Source: Caenorhabditis remanei
Taxonomy: Eukaryota; Nematoda; Chromadorea; Rhabditida; Rhabditidae
DNA length: 64,000 nucleotides
Assembly (NCBI RefSeq): GCF_010183535.1
Contig: NC_071330.1
Coordinates: 10,831,717-10,895,716 of the forward strand
Direction of reading: 5' to 3'
Shown: positions 22,545-37,487 of the stretch, piece after piece
Numbering within the stretch: the stretch's first letter is position 1
Layout of the letters: the number at the start of each line of letters is the position of its first letter
Notes under the pieces: generated by a model
Database searches by the model: none
What the model saw: the letters and a program-made list of their open reading frames with translations, nothing else
Told to the model about the DNA's origin: nothing
Translations under genes and position numbers: made by a program

Positions 22545-24711
22545 TTATTTCTTCGCCGGGGCGCTTGCTTTATCGCCGAACTCGATTTGGCACAAACGAC
22601 ATGAATACTCGTCATCGGGAGCTTTTTCCAATGCCGGGCGAAGACAATAAAGATGATAACCTCGATCACAGTCGTCACAGAACAGTAGTTTATCCTGCAA
22701 AAATATGAATCAAAATGGAAGTGATAAAAATATGTATAAAAAATCTTACATCGTTTTCACTAGTGCCACAAATGGTACAACTCTTGCACTCAAGACATTG
22801 CCACCCGCTTCTTTTGATAATTTTGGTGACATTTTCATTAAAGCTGAGACAGGAAGGATGACCAGATCGACCACAATCATGACAACTAACAAGTTCTTCT
22901 GGCAATCTAGTATTCTTGTTCATGAAATTGGTACCGTTGCAGAAATCACAGTTAGAGGATATTTCGACACTCGGAGACAATACTGGAAATATCAGATAAT
23001 TACACTGCTAAAGATTATAAACGTACGTTTTTCCAATAGTTGATTTGATTTTTTATCGTGCCAATAGGCCTGATGGTAGCTTAAACCCGCGAGGCTCTTG
23101 TATTTCGCGTTGCATTCTGAAAGAATTTTTATTGGTTCCGGAAGACATGACTCCACTTTATATAAGCTGCCAGGAACACTCATACATGCTAATTATTTGT
23201 GCTCAATTTTATCTAACAAACTTCCTCTCGATCGCCCCTACGGAAGAGACACAGTGATCGAATGGGCAGTTGCGCCGGATTTTTACAGCGGACTCCTCTC
23301 GCCCATATTTCAATCTTGAACAGAGGGATGAAACGCTAGGGGAGAGGATAAAAGGGGAATCAGGACGTTAATTACTAGATTAAAGAATAAAGTACTCTAG
23401 TAACAGACAATAAAGATTTTGTAAGACAATCAAATTTCTAATAAAAGATTATGAAACGTTTAAAGAAGTTATATCAACCACACCACTGAGAACCAATCTA
23501 AGCAACTCGGCTACTACTCATACTGAAAACATTACAGATTAAAATTCGGAATAGAAGTGATCACGCGGTGGCAGAATATGGAACTTAAAACATATGCCTA
23601 TCTAGTTGTATATATTCACAAATGTTTGAAGCAGTTTCATGCAAAAATAGCCAAATAAATTGTACTCATGCAAAACATTGTGTCTCTTCTTCTGTGAGAA
23701 ATCTATGTTCTTGTGAGGAAGTTGTTTTAAAATAAAAATCAGAACGTGATGGTGGTGTTCCCGGTAACTGACATGCAGTGGAAAGAAAATGACTGATTCA
23801 GGTGCACTAGTAAGGACAAGGATAATAAATCCGACGACGGGGGCTGGGCGAGAGGGCTCCGCGAATCCGTACAACCACTCACTGTCACACTGATGCATCT
23901 TTTCTTCCGGTTCTTCGTACTTCACTTCTTTCATAGAAGCGCGTGATGGGGTTGATCGAGAGGCTGATGAACGAGTTGTGGGTACCTATAGAAGAGATTC
24001 TCTGAATTATCTGCAAACAGGTGCAAGATACCTTTTTCCGCGTCGACGATCCTTTTTGAGTGGTGTTCATATTGCCCTTGCGACGTTTTCCACGAGTAGA
24101 CCAATCATCTTCATCAGACCCCATCTCATCTGGGGATAGTTCATCATCGAGAACATAGTCTTCACGATACTCCTCCTTGATTTGGGTTTGACGAATTGGT
24201 CTAGTGCTTGTCGAGTCGTTCGAATTGTCAGAAATACTTTCTGAAAATCGAACTAAAGCAATTAATTAATTGCTCGTAACTCAGTTGTTTACCGATTGTG
24301 TTAGAGACTTGTGGAGTCATATGGTCAATCGCAACTTGAATCGAAGGATTTTCTCTGAGAAACATGCTCATTTCCACTGCATCAGATGGCTGATGGGATT
24401 TGCTTTTCTTCCATCGTTCCGTTGAAAACTGCATGACAGTGTTCGGATCGTTTGAAGCGTACATATGATCAGCAGTTCGAGTAGTGAATCGAGACTCACG
24501 TTGCGCAGTTGCAGTCTGATGCTCGTAGTATGGGAAACGCAATCTACAACTTTTTGGAGATCAGGAACATCTTTACTTGACTCGATAAACAGGTGTGACT
24601 TTAATTATTGTCCATAGTTACGACTTACCGCTTTTTGCGATCCTCCATTTGTCGACTGTTCCATTTGATGCAGTTCCGCATCAGGTCCATATATCCGTTT
24701 TCTGAGATCAT
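22545..24711 (-). CDS. dpff-1: d4-family (DPF/requiem) double PHD-finger protein
   Basis: Exons 24711-24629, 24543-24293, 24240-24032, 23985-23883, 23116-23027, 22982-22750 and 22694-22545 join in phase into about 372 residues. The N-terminus ([16 protein letters not shown], then [15 protein letters not shown]) matches the requiem/DPF1-3 N-terminal domain. An acidic and basic linker ([20 protein letters not shown]) follows. A split C2H2 finger is rebuilt across the 766-nt intron: [20 protein letters not shown] then YWH. Two PHD fingers close the protein: [12 protein letters not shown] to [10 protein letters not shown], and [19 protein letters not shown] to YSCRLC. DPF proteins are BAF (SWI/SNF) chromatin-remodelling subunits that read acetylated or crotonylated histone tails. 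The start ATG 24711 lies 3 nt after a TTTCAG that may be a trans-splice acceptor; an upstream in-frame ATG at 24750 is an alternative. Confidence 0.92.
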
Positions 24712-25564
24712 TATCTGAAAGATTAGCTGTCGAATTTTATTTTTAAACATTTTGATAGATGAAAAAGCGGTTGTCCGGTGAAAACAAACACGAATAAGGT
24801 CGACATTGAAACGAAGGACACCCTGATCAATACGTCGAATTTGCCGACAATTGGCAGAGTCCGCAAACACCACGACGCAAAACTACATACTGTCCAGCGT
24901 GGACTCGTTGGCTTGTGGACCTTTCTACCCGCTGTTTCATCGAAATTTCCGGCCTAAAGTTGTCAGTTTCGTGTTAATTTCCAGTGGAATCATTGTGCTT
25001 TTGCTATGAAAAGTTTTATATGAAGCTATGGTTTCCACAGTAAAGCCGAATTTAAATAAACGAAAGTTTTATTGGCCACATGAGCCACAAGTTCCTGGAA
25101 GCTAGATTTTCCGAGTTTCGCAATTACTCTATTATTCTAGCAATATGAAAAAAACTTCTTTATCACCACGTTTGCAAAAATTACATATCTGAACTCTACG
25201 TGGCACATTCCCATTGGTGACCATCGCGCTCTTTTCTGTCTCTCAATATTCCTAGTCTACCAGCGACGCTTTTCTAGCTCTCGATTCTCGTTTTTACTTT
25301 TCATGGAATTCTCTGGAATCATCTTCATTTTCTTTTTCATTTGAAATAATTTTTCTGCATTATCTATGACAGCCTATCTTATATTTTGCAAACTGCTTTG
25401 ACTTTTGCAAACTGCTTGAGTTATCTTTTGCAAACTGCTTTGACCTCGATAACAGAAAAAATAGATTTCATCAAATCGATGAGGGTTTTATTGTTTGTCG
25501 TTGCATTGTATATTTTTCGTTTTTGATCAGTTACTTATTTTGAAAAAAAATTTATAGGGTCACC
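24712..25564. promoter_or_regulatory. Shared upstream region of dpff-1 and the KDEL receptor gene
   Basis: About 850 bases separate two divergent start codons. The stretch 25384-25445 contains three copies of TTTTGCAAACTGCTT, two followed by TGAC. No TATA box is obvious. Direct evidence for promoter activity is lacking; the call rests on gene arrangement. Confidence 0.45.
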
Positions 25565-26481
25565 ATGAACGTCTTCCGTATAGCGGCAGATATGTCGCAT
25601 CTGCTTGCGATTATTATTCTTCTGCTCAAAATCTGGAAGAGCAGATCATGTTCTGGGATCTCGGCAAGATCGCAGATTCTGTTCGCCGTTGTGTTCACCG
25701 CTCGCTACTTGGATCTTTTCACCACTTACATCTCCCTCTACAATACCTTCATGAAGGTTGTTTGATCATTGGTGACTTATTCTGAATGTTTTTGTTACAG
25801 ATTACTTTCCTCGTTGCCACCTACGCCACCGTTTACTTGATGTTCTTCAAGTTCCGTTCCACCTACATGCGTGAATCAGACACATTCCGTATTGAGCTCC
25901 TCATTATTCCATCTGTGGTCCTCGCCTTCGTTATCAATCATGATTACGCTCCATTCGAGCTGCTCTGGACTTTCTCCATCTATCTGGAAGCCGTTGCCAT
26001 TCTCCCACAGCTTTTCCTTCTTCAGTCCACTGGTTCCGCTGAGGTAACGAACTGTATTCATGTCTATATTTGTTTCACAATAGATAGAAGGGATTGTTTG
26101 AGGAAAAAATAAGTACTCATTCTTGTGAAACACTCTCCCTTCTGCTCCATCCTTATGCCAAATTGAAAGGCATCCGTTTCACCATATTCGTCGTCTCATC
26201 TAGAGAGACGCAGATATCGTCAGAACAACACGCGAACCTCTTCTCTTCTCTTTTTCAATTGTTTCTTCTTGCAGGTTATCACTGCTCACTACTTGTTTGC
26301 ACTGGGTTCGTACCGCGCTCTTTATATCTTCAACTGGATTTACCGCTATTACACAGAGGACTATTTCGATCCAATCGTTGTCGTTGCTGGAATCGTACAG
26401 ACTGTTCTTTATGCCGATTTCTTCTATCTTTACGTTACCCGCGTCGTCAACACTCGCAAGGGATTGGAACTTCCTATCTAA
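25565..26481 (+). CDS. erd-2.2: ER lumen protein-retaining (KDEL) receptor
   Basis: Three exons, 25565-25756, 25801-26043 and 26275-26481, join in phase 0 into 213 residues, the usual ERD2 length. Seven membrane segments are visible, from [20 protein letters not shown] to [19 protein letters not shown]. Family hallmarks are present: [28 protein letters not shown], and [20 protein letters not shown]. The receptor binds KDEL/HDEL tails in the Golgi at low pH and returns resident proteins to the ER in COPI vesicles. I chose the -2.2 paralog name from the position next to dpff-1 and the DDX60-like gene, not from sequence comparison with the other paralog. The start follows a GGTCACC context and sits well at the conserved N-terminus. 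Confidence 0.93.
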
Positions 26482-26915
26482 ACGAACCGATATCCTTCTT
26501 TTTTTGGCTTTCCCCTACGAGTTTTTAATAATCTGATGGAGTAGGCGATTTCACAAAGTCTGTTAATAATTAGACCGGCCACTTTTTTTTTTCTATTTTG
26601 TCGTTGGGAGATTATCAAAGGGTGCGTCCGCCATCTTCATTCTAATTTATTTCCGTGTGTGATATTGTTTTATGGGACTTACCAGATTTCCGATTGTATT
26701 GCTTTTTTAATAGAGGTTTTAAATGTATAAATAATGAAATTGTTCTCCATTGAATTGTTTTTTAACTTCAGTCTAGCCGCTTTTTGTTCGTTCTCGGTTC
26801 GCTGACCGTTACATACTGTTTGAATGATTCGGTGAACGTTTCAAAAGCGAAATTTTCAGGAATATATTGATTTCTTTGGAAAGGGTTCATCAATTCGAAA
26901 ATAAATTCGAGAAAG
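26482..26915 (+). promoter_or_regulatory. Short intergenic region with trans-splice-like acceptors (operon candidate)
   Basis: Only 434 bases separate the receptor stop from the next start codon on the same strand. A poly(A)-like ATAAATAATG lies near 26725. Two TTNNCAG acceptors follow, at 26770-26771 (TTAACTTCAG) and 26858-26859 (AATTTTCAG). This matches the architecture of Caenorhabditis operons, in which the downstream mRNA receives an SL2-type leader about 100 bases after the upstream 3' end. Confidence 0.45.
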
Positions 26916-29900
26916 ATGTCAGCTAACGCTAATTGGGATGACAGTGGTAAGTTTTATGACAAATATTGCTCATAAATATGCATCCAAACACTAGGTTTTC
27001 CGACTGGGATAGATCACAACATCCCAATATAAGAGTGAGCAAGGCAGAGATGGTAATCTTTCATTTTCAGATAGCGAGAACGAAAACGTGGTTGTGGAGG
27101 AGAAGCCGGTGATTCTACCACGCGCCCGGCAACCTTCGATTGCGAAAAGCTTGGAAAAAGTTCAAATTCTGGAGAACAGCGTTGCTGGTTCGGAGAAGAA
27201 CGCTTCTGACGACGATTCTGATGCCAGTTCCATTATGTCCGACGACTTGGAAAGCATCGGAGAAGCCACTGAAGTGCTCGAATTTTCTCTCGAACAACTC
27301 TCATCTATGAAGAAAAATCTCGCACAGTTCCCATGCAGCTACAAGAATATTATCAGCGAATTTGCTGATGTTGAAATTTTCCTCATCTCTATCGACTCAT
27401 TAGTCGTCGAATGTGCTGCTCATAGCTATCACAATTGGGATGTCGCTGGTCAAACCATGGTCCTCAACAAGCAAATCGATCGCTTCTTGCAGCAATTTGT
27501 TGATATCGGAGGACGATTCAAGTTGGTCGTCTTCTCCGACTTGACAGCTCAATTCGCTAAGGACACAACTCTCTCGTTTGCTAGATCTGCAGCATTGGCT
27601 CATTTGGCCAACGGTCCGCATTCGAGAGATTTGCTCTTTTTCACCAATCCAACAGACCCTGAATGGGATAAACTTTTGAACGATTTGACGCCGTCATTCC
27701 TTATGATTTCAACGGATAACGTGACTTCAAACGTTTGCGCTTCTCAGGATATCGACCTGACCAAGCAGTTCGAAACTATCGGTAAAAGAAATCTTTTGTT
27801 CTCAGTCTGATGTTTTTTTTTCAGCTTTCGACGTTTTGACACGTTCGATGTCGGTAGTGCTCCTCCATTCAATCAAGGTCAACTTTGTGTCTGTAGATGC
27901 TTACTACATTCAACCCCTCTTGGTTGTCGCTCCTGATTGGCCAGCGTTCCTTGCTGCTCACTGGGATAACAATGGAACTCTTCTTCGCAATCATTTAAGC
28001 AAGGAAATCAAATTCAACCAATTTGAAACTCCAGCTGACTTTTGGGTGAAAATCATCACCGACGTCAAGGCTACAGGGAAGGCTTCTGATACATTCGATA
28101 CTCTCGCCGCCGCTGTAATACTGTCGTCATTGATTTGTAGTAGGAGAGGAGCACACAGAATTTACTATCCGGCCCGAGAAGATGCCAAACGAGGCTTGAA
28201 TGTTATTAGAGATCGCAGACTTATTCTAAATGCTGCCGTTGTTCTTCTTGACAAAGCTGATCACGTGGTATACCAGATTTTACTGAAATTAAATTCATAC
28301 TTCTCATTATTTTAGGACTCGAAGCTCGATCTCGGCGATTTGTGGGATGGTCGTATGGTTTACTCGATTTTCGATGAGTTATCAGCCAATCAAGCCGTTC
28401 TTCCATATCGTCTTCAAGAAGACTTTGCAAAGTATCATCAGAAAGCTGGTCTCACTGTTCCTCTTGCAACAGACACCAACGAAAAGTTGTTCGATCCACT
28501 TCCGGAGATTACAGACCCACTGGTCGATTTACCAATTCTCTACAGTGTAACATCGCCTATGATCAAAAGATTCGTTCCGGAAATCGAGAAAATGACTTCT
28601 CAAAACGCAGTAGAAGAAGGAGTTGTGCAAGATTATGCAGAATTCCTTAAAGACACATCTTCGTGGAGATTGAAGGCAATTGAAGAATCATACGCACAGA
28701 AAGAAGAGAAAATCGAAGACGCTTGGCAGTTGAAAAGAGCTAATCGTGCTAAACAATTCTTAATGAGATGGTACGAATTGTTCGCCAATTCTCTCGAAGG
28801 TCGTGGATCCAATCTTTTAGTCGATTTCTCGAGAGTTCCAAAAGGTTTTGCTGCTCCAGACGAAGAAGTTGTAGATGAGAAAAAGACTGGAAAGGGTGGT
28901 TGGAGTGGTCAGAAACAACAGAAACCAGGAGCAGGTGGAAAGAAAGGAGCTGTGAAAGAAACAGGGAAATCCAAGAAAGATTTGATCCTAGAAGCTAACA
29001 AAAAAGCAAAAGATCAAAAGTTGGCAGAAAGCGAGAAGGTTAAGATTAAGTATGGATGTCAACAAGGAAAAGAATCTGTCATTTTTTTGAACAATCTGTA
29101 CACTTCTCTGGATCTGCCGGAATCAAAAGCATTGTGTGTGTTCGAAGTTGTCGTACGCGAAGGAAGAACTATTTTTGATCAATATCAAGGAGCTGACAAA
29201 CAAGAAATTCGAAGAAACGCTGCTATTGATCTCGTCGGCCACCTTAAAGATTGCTTTGTTAAGCATTGGGAATACTTGGAGTCAAAGCAGAAGGAACAAA
29301 TTGTTGATCTTTGGGTTTCTCTTGGATTTGAAGCACCAGCTGGATCAAAACCATCGTCTGAGGCAAAACAGAAAAAATTAAATCTTGGAATCAACATGGT
29401 TTATTATCAGTTGCAGTACGGAGGAGAGCTCATTGATATTCAATCAGACCCGAAAAAAGATGATCGTGTTAGTGGATTTGCTCCAGATGGTTGGCAAAGA
29501 AAAATGCTTGATTCAGTGGACAGGGGAAACTCTGCACTTATCATTGCTCCAACATCCGCTGGTAAAACTTTCGTCTCTTATTACTGTATCGAAAAAGTTC
29601 TTCGTGCAAGTGACAATGATGTTGTCGTTTATGTTGCCCCATCAAAAGCTCTTATCAATCAGGTACAGTTACTATTTTAATAAATTTAACATAACACAAT
29701 AATTTTTTCTAGGTCTGTGGATCTGTCTATGCTCGTTTCCGTAACAAGTCTATGAAACGCGGAATGTCACTTTTCGGAACTCTCACCCAAGAATATTCAC
29801 AGAATACAATGCAGTGCCAGGTTCTCATTACTGTACCGGAATGTCTGCAAGAGTTGATGCTTTCGAGAACTCCGGCTGTTCAAAAGTTTGTCTCTCATAT

Positions 29901-32572
29901 CAAATACGTCGTTTTTGACGAAGTTCACTCTATTGGGTAAGTGCTATTGATATACTTCCCCACAATCAACATGTACATTTCAGAGCTTCCGAAGAATCAC
30001 ATATTTGGGAACAACTTCTTCTTCTCATTCAATGTCCGTTCCTTGCTTTGTCTGCCACCATTGGAAATGCCGACAAGTTGCACGAATGGCTCAATGCAAG
30101 CGAACAAGCCAAGAGTGCCGGAAAACGTAGAGTAGAACTTATCAACTACGGAGAGAGATACTCTGAGTTGGAGTTGTCTATTATGAATATCAAAGATCCC
30201 CATGGAGAAGATGACGGCGTTGTTCACAAAAAAGCCGAAACCGCCGTTATTCCATTGATGCCTTATGGTGTCTACATGCCAGAGAAGCTCAGAATGTTCT
30301 CTATTCCTGAAGACCAGCAGTTGACTGCCAGACAAATTCTTCATTTATATAACATGATGGCCGAGGTTGACGCTGCTACCAAGTTAGTCTACCTATAGCT
30401 ATAAGAATCACAATCGATTTTCTTTCAGAAAAGAGTTCGAACCATGCAAGTTCTTCGGACAACATGGATCAAAGGCTGTTTGGATTTCGAGATCAGAGCT
30501 CCGTAGAATGGAAAATGCATTGAAAGAGAGATTTATGGAGTGGTTGAGTACTGATGAACAGAAGATTAATTCAATTCTCAAAATTCTCAAAGAACCAGTT
30601 AATACTCAACTTAACTATAGAAGTCGTCCATTCAACAAAGAAAAAGTTGCCAACGACTACATTGTTCATCTCGTTGATAATTTAAAAGAAAAAGGAGAAC
30701 TTCCAGCCATCTGTTTCAATGATGATCGTCATGTTTGCGAGAAATTGGCTGTAACATTAGCCAACGAACTCGAGAGACGTGAAGTGGAATACATGGATAC
30801 AGATGAGTTCAAGAACAAGTACATGATTAAAGATGAGAGTAAGCTGGTGAAGTTGGCAAAGAGAAAAAGAGATGACGCTGAGAAGAAGAAAAAGGGAGAG
30901 AAAGATGAAGATGCCGGTCCAGAAAAGGAGGATGATGAAATGGATGTTCTCGCTATGAAAAAGGCTAGACTGGCCAGAGCTTTGGAGCGATTCAAGCTTC
31001 GTGGTAGAAATGGAGGAGATCCAGATATATATGCAAAGATGACTGAGAGAATGCAGAGAAACGCGAAGAACCGTGAAAGCACTCAACTTCTTTTGAAGCT
31101 TTTCGAACGTGGAATTGGTTTCCATCATGCTGGACTAAACAACACCGAAAGAGGAGCAGTTGAAGTTCTGTTCAGATCTGGAAATCTCGCTGTTCTTTTC
31201 TCTACTTCAACCCTTTCTCTCGGAGTTAACATGCCTTGTAAAACTGTTATGTTCGGAGTAGACACTCTTCAACTCACGCCTCTTCTCTACCGTCAAATGT
31301 CCGGTCGTGCTGGTCGTCGTGGTTTCGATCATTCTGGAAACGTCATCTTCATGAGCGTTCCAACTAGGTTAGTTTCTTTTTTACTCCAGTTTTATATTGA
31401 AATTCGAATTTCAGCAAGATCCGCCGTCTTCTGACCGCATCTCTGTCAAACTTGCAAGGAAATCCACCTTTCACTGTTATATTCCTTCTTCGTTTATTCG
31501 CTTACGTACATCAACAAGATATCATTAATGAAGAGGGTCAAAAGGTCTCAACTATGAAGCAACGTGCGTTCGCCGCGAAATCTCTTCTCGAGCATTCGTT
31601 CAGTATCCATACTCGCCGTGAAGCTACTGACGGAGTACTTCAAAAACAACTTCGTATGTTCTCAGCTTTCTCCTTCCAAATGCTGCGACATCTTCAACTT
31701 CTATCTCCATTCGGAGAAGGAAAGAATTTCGCCGAGTTGGCTATTCATTCACAATCGGGTGCCTCTGGTACTCTTCTTTTCATTCATTTGATGCAAAAGA
31801 AATGCTTCCATCAACTTCTCAAAAAGTACGATAACCCAGAAAAAGCCCAACTGGTTATGCTTGAAATTCTCGCCAATTTGTTCACAAATGTTAGAATGTC
31901 TCCATTCCACGAGCGGACTGATAATCTGGAACATGTACATGTGAATCTCCGTGGGTTGCCATCTGGATTGGTTCCATTTGTTGAAGAGTATAATCAGACT
32001 GTCAGTGGGCTCTACAAACGATTCATGGCTGCTTCATCTAAAGATGGAAACCTCTTGGTAATTGATCTCAGTTGATCTTTAAATTCAGTACAATGTTTCA
32101 GGATCCAGCCTTTACTGTGAGCGGAAAATTGGACACCGACAATGTCTCGCTCACTGATGATTTTCTTGTTGCTCCACTTTTCGATCTATATTCGCATGAT
32201 GAGTCATTCCTTCCGGTTATCGACTTCAACAAGAAAGACCACCGTGGACGCCAAATCCAACGAAATGCTTTTGCATACGATTTCTACGTTCATGGATCCC
32301 GTGCATTGTTGATGGATGTTAACAAGTTGCATGTCAGCCAGGCCTGGTTCCTTCTTCACGACTTCGCGGTGAGTAATATGACTTTTCACCTGCTCTTGAG
32401 ATTCGGTGTCTTTGAATAAAATTACTTTTTTCAGTCGATTCTCGAGCGTCTTGCCGTTGGAGTTCATAACATGGCTCGCCCACAAGATCCACTCGTTTTA
32501 GTCCTTGAAGAGCTTTCGAAGAACTACGATGAGAAGTTCAGAAAAGCATTCGGAATGCGCACCCGCGATTAA
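26916..32572 (+). CDS. DDX60-like SKI2-family DExD/H RNA helicase
   Basis: Exons 26916-26946, 27071-27781, 27825-28267, 28316-29662, 29713-29936, 29984-30382, 30429-31367, 31415-32057, 32102-32368 and 32435-32572 join in phase into about 1713 residues, close to vertebrate DDX60 length. Residues 1-700 are acidic and then include a [19 protein letters not shown] basic linker. Helicase motifs are in order: Walker [11 protein letters not shown] (about 805), DEVHSIG (about 911), LSATIGN (about 940), [15 protein letters not shown] and [15 protein letters not shown] (about 1340). A long Lys/Glu insertion ([20 protein letters not shown]) lies between the two RecA lobes. SKI2-like enzymes use ATP to unwind RNA and feed the exosome; mammalian DDX60 is linked to antiviral sensing and ribosome-stalling responses, but nematode function is not established to my knowledge. 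It corresponds by position to C28H8.3. Confidence 0.92.
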
Positions 32573-35277
32573 TTTATCTGTTCCTTACCCAAATATTCAT
32601 TTTTGTTCCTTTTCTATGCTTCTTTTTCAGCACTGTCTTTTTCTCAGCTATTGACTGGTGGCTTTCAGTTATGGAAATTCCCGGTTACTCTTTCGCATCC
32701 TACAAATTCCATCATTGTTAAACCTGTTCATCTGTTGACCCATTTAATCTTATCTCTTTGTTGCTTTTTCTTTTTGATTCTTACAGTAACCCATTTGAAT
32801 CCTCATTATTCTTCATAAACCGTGTTGGTCAATAAAGTGCATGAGTAGTGTCCAAGAGCAACCACCATCACTACCCGAGCGCTTCACTTTCTCCCTTTCT
32901 CTTTTCCCTTTCGTTTCCTTTGCTACATACGTATTATAAAACATTCGTATCATGAAGTGAGACGAGAGGCAAAACGAGAGAGCACCTGCAGAAAACGGAA
33001 TGAAAACGAGACGCATACATAAAGAGAGTGGTACGGTGTGCGCTGTGTGCCACGTCAGTTCGCGATTTTGGCGCATATAAAAATATTATGTATAGAAAGG
33101 GGCGGAGTCAATCGAAAGAAAAGGGAGAGCGGGGGGGGGGGATGGGGCATTCAGTTTACATGCAAACATCATTCACTTTTCTACCTCGAGTCGGGAAAAA
33201 ATTCATTTTAAAACTACTGTGTCATGCCACGTTACCGTCAGAAATACTTACCTGGGAGAGCATTGATCAGATAAGTTTGTATATAGGAAATCCTCCAGAT
33301 AAATCTGATTCTGAGAAAAGACTTACTTTGAATAAGAACAGTTTTGGAAATGTTAGTTTAGACTGTTTTCTAAAGAAAATAAGCTCTCTGAACTGATATT
33401 CAACGAGGTTCTAGATATGGTAGGAGAGTAAATAGGCTTCATTTGTACCTGTGTTCTGACGATACAGAATAGGTAGGGGGAACTGAACGACTTCTGAACT
33501 CCCATATTACTGTAGTCTAGGAAAACAAAGTCATTCTAAAAAAGAATCGAATGCAGTTCAAATGATTATAAGTTCTCAAGGATTCAATAAGGAATCTGAA
33601 AAAAATGAATCCATCCGGCAGCATATTCTGGGATAGCCTACTGTCCTAATCGGTGGGAATGAATTCGATTACCCATCAGAATCCTGATGGAATCTTTCTG
33701 AACTTATAACTTTTTGATACTCTTTTTCCCTTTCTCTTCAACGTTCTCCAATAGTTTTTCTCTCTTCAGTTACAGTACCCCTATCTTCTTCTCTCTTTTC
33801 CTTTTTCGCTCTCTCTTTGATCCCTTTTTTACGAGTGAGTTCCCAAAAAGATAAAATTGTTGGTTTTACAATAATAATATTCAATTTCCCACCAGTTTCC
33901 CCCCATCCATCCATTTCCTTTCTCTGTTCTCTTTTCGGTTTCCAAATATATTTCATATGAAACCAAACTAAAATGAGCAGAAATAAAAGGGAGTTCATGG
34001 CACAACGGGGGAATATATAATCTCATGTTCCGTTTCTGCTTGATAAGCTCTAATTATGTCTCTCTTTCCCTTCGGTTTCCCCCTTCTACCTGTGCTCTGC
34101 GTCTCTCGTTCTTTCACACTCTCTCACTCTTCTTCTTGATTCAATTTTAGAAGACAACAGAATAAAGGGGCGTGGCTTGTCTCTCTTTCTTTCTCCTTGA
34201 GAGGTCTCTGCACTTTCGGACGGGGCAGCAGAGCATTAGGTCTCGAGTATCGTTATCAACTGATAACGAGCACATTCTTTTTGTGTCTTTTTCTTATTTT
34301 TCATGTCTCAAATGCATATGTTTCTAACTTTAACACATTCAAATGTTTTCAGGGTAATTATTCCTAACTGGTTTGAACTCGAATATGACGCATCGACGTG
34401 GATTATTCGGATTTCAAATCGAAAGGTGAGTCGAAACATCGATTACCTGAAGAAATTGACTTATATTCTTCCTTTTTTTCAGATCTGAATTCTAGTCAAG
34501 AAGCTCACATTCACTCTTCTTACTCTCTTCTCTCTCATGAATCAATTGGCTGTCCATCGGAAGCTGTCTCCTCGGCGATAATGAAGGTTCCAATTAATTC
34601 TAGAAGACGTCAGAAGTTTCTGTGAAGCTGTTCTCTTTTTTATATTGATGATGGAGTATACGAGGTTGTGCAAATTCATCCGGAAACAGTGTCGCCGCGC
34701 CATATTACATTAATTTTCGGGAAGATTTTCCGATTGGATTCTTCTCGAACCCCCACTTCATTTATCACCAGTTTGATGACTGTTCCCGGACACTCCTTCT
34801 CCTCTCAATTAATCTATTTCTTATTCCTTTTTTAGTTTCCCTTTTTTAGTATTTCTTCAGAATTCGAAATCGAAAGAGTCACTCTGGTGGCTTCCCCGAT
34901 TCCGAATTCTGACCGTTTCTTTTTCGCCAAATAATTAAAAAGCCATCAAAGCAAATCTGTGATAATGAGTTGTACATAATTACTCTCCCCCCTTGAATTC
35001 CCCTTTCGTAAGTCCCGTTTTTTCCAAAATGATGACATATTTGCATTCTTATTTCTGCGTGCCAATTTGCTCTCTCTCTTCCATTGCATTTCAAAATTTA
35101 ACATCTTATCATAATGCAAACGCCCCAAAAATAAGTGATAATAAATAGTTTTGAGTTTCAGAAATGTGTTGCGAAGTCAGGAAATTTCAGAAGAAAAGAG
35201 CAAACAATTCATTTTATGAACAATCATGGGGAAATGAGAGAAAATGAACAAAAGAAAAGGGAAAACGGGGGGAAATC
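32573..35277. other. Intergenic region with possible non-coding or relic exon pair
   Basis: These 2.7 kb contain CT-rich stretches, a 13-base G run near 33129-33142 and no clear gene. At 34352-34424 a sequence flanked by TTTTCAG and GTGAGT, and at 34482-34625 a sequence after TTTTTTTCAG, look like two exons. The second has one long open frame (SSQEAHIHSSYSLLSHES and on to RRRQKFL, stop at 34625), but the first does not supply an ATG in the same frame. Confidence 0.45.

Positions 35278-37487
<2,210 letters not shown>

Noticed and set aside
30729..31128. Two - strand frames of 117 and 123 codons within the helicase gene
   Set aside because: They are shadows of the Lys/Glu-rich helicase insertion on the opposite strand, as shown by their Ser/Phe/Leu composition.
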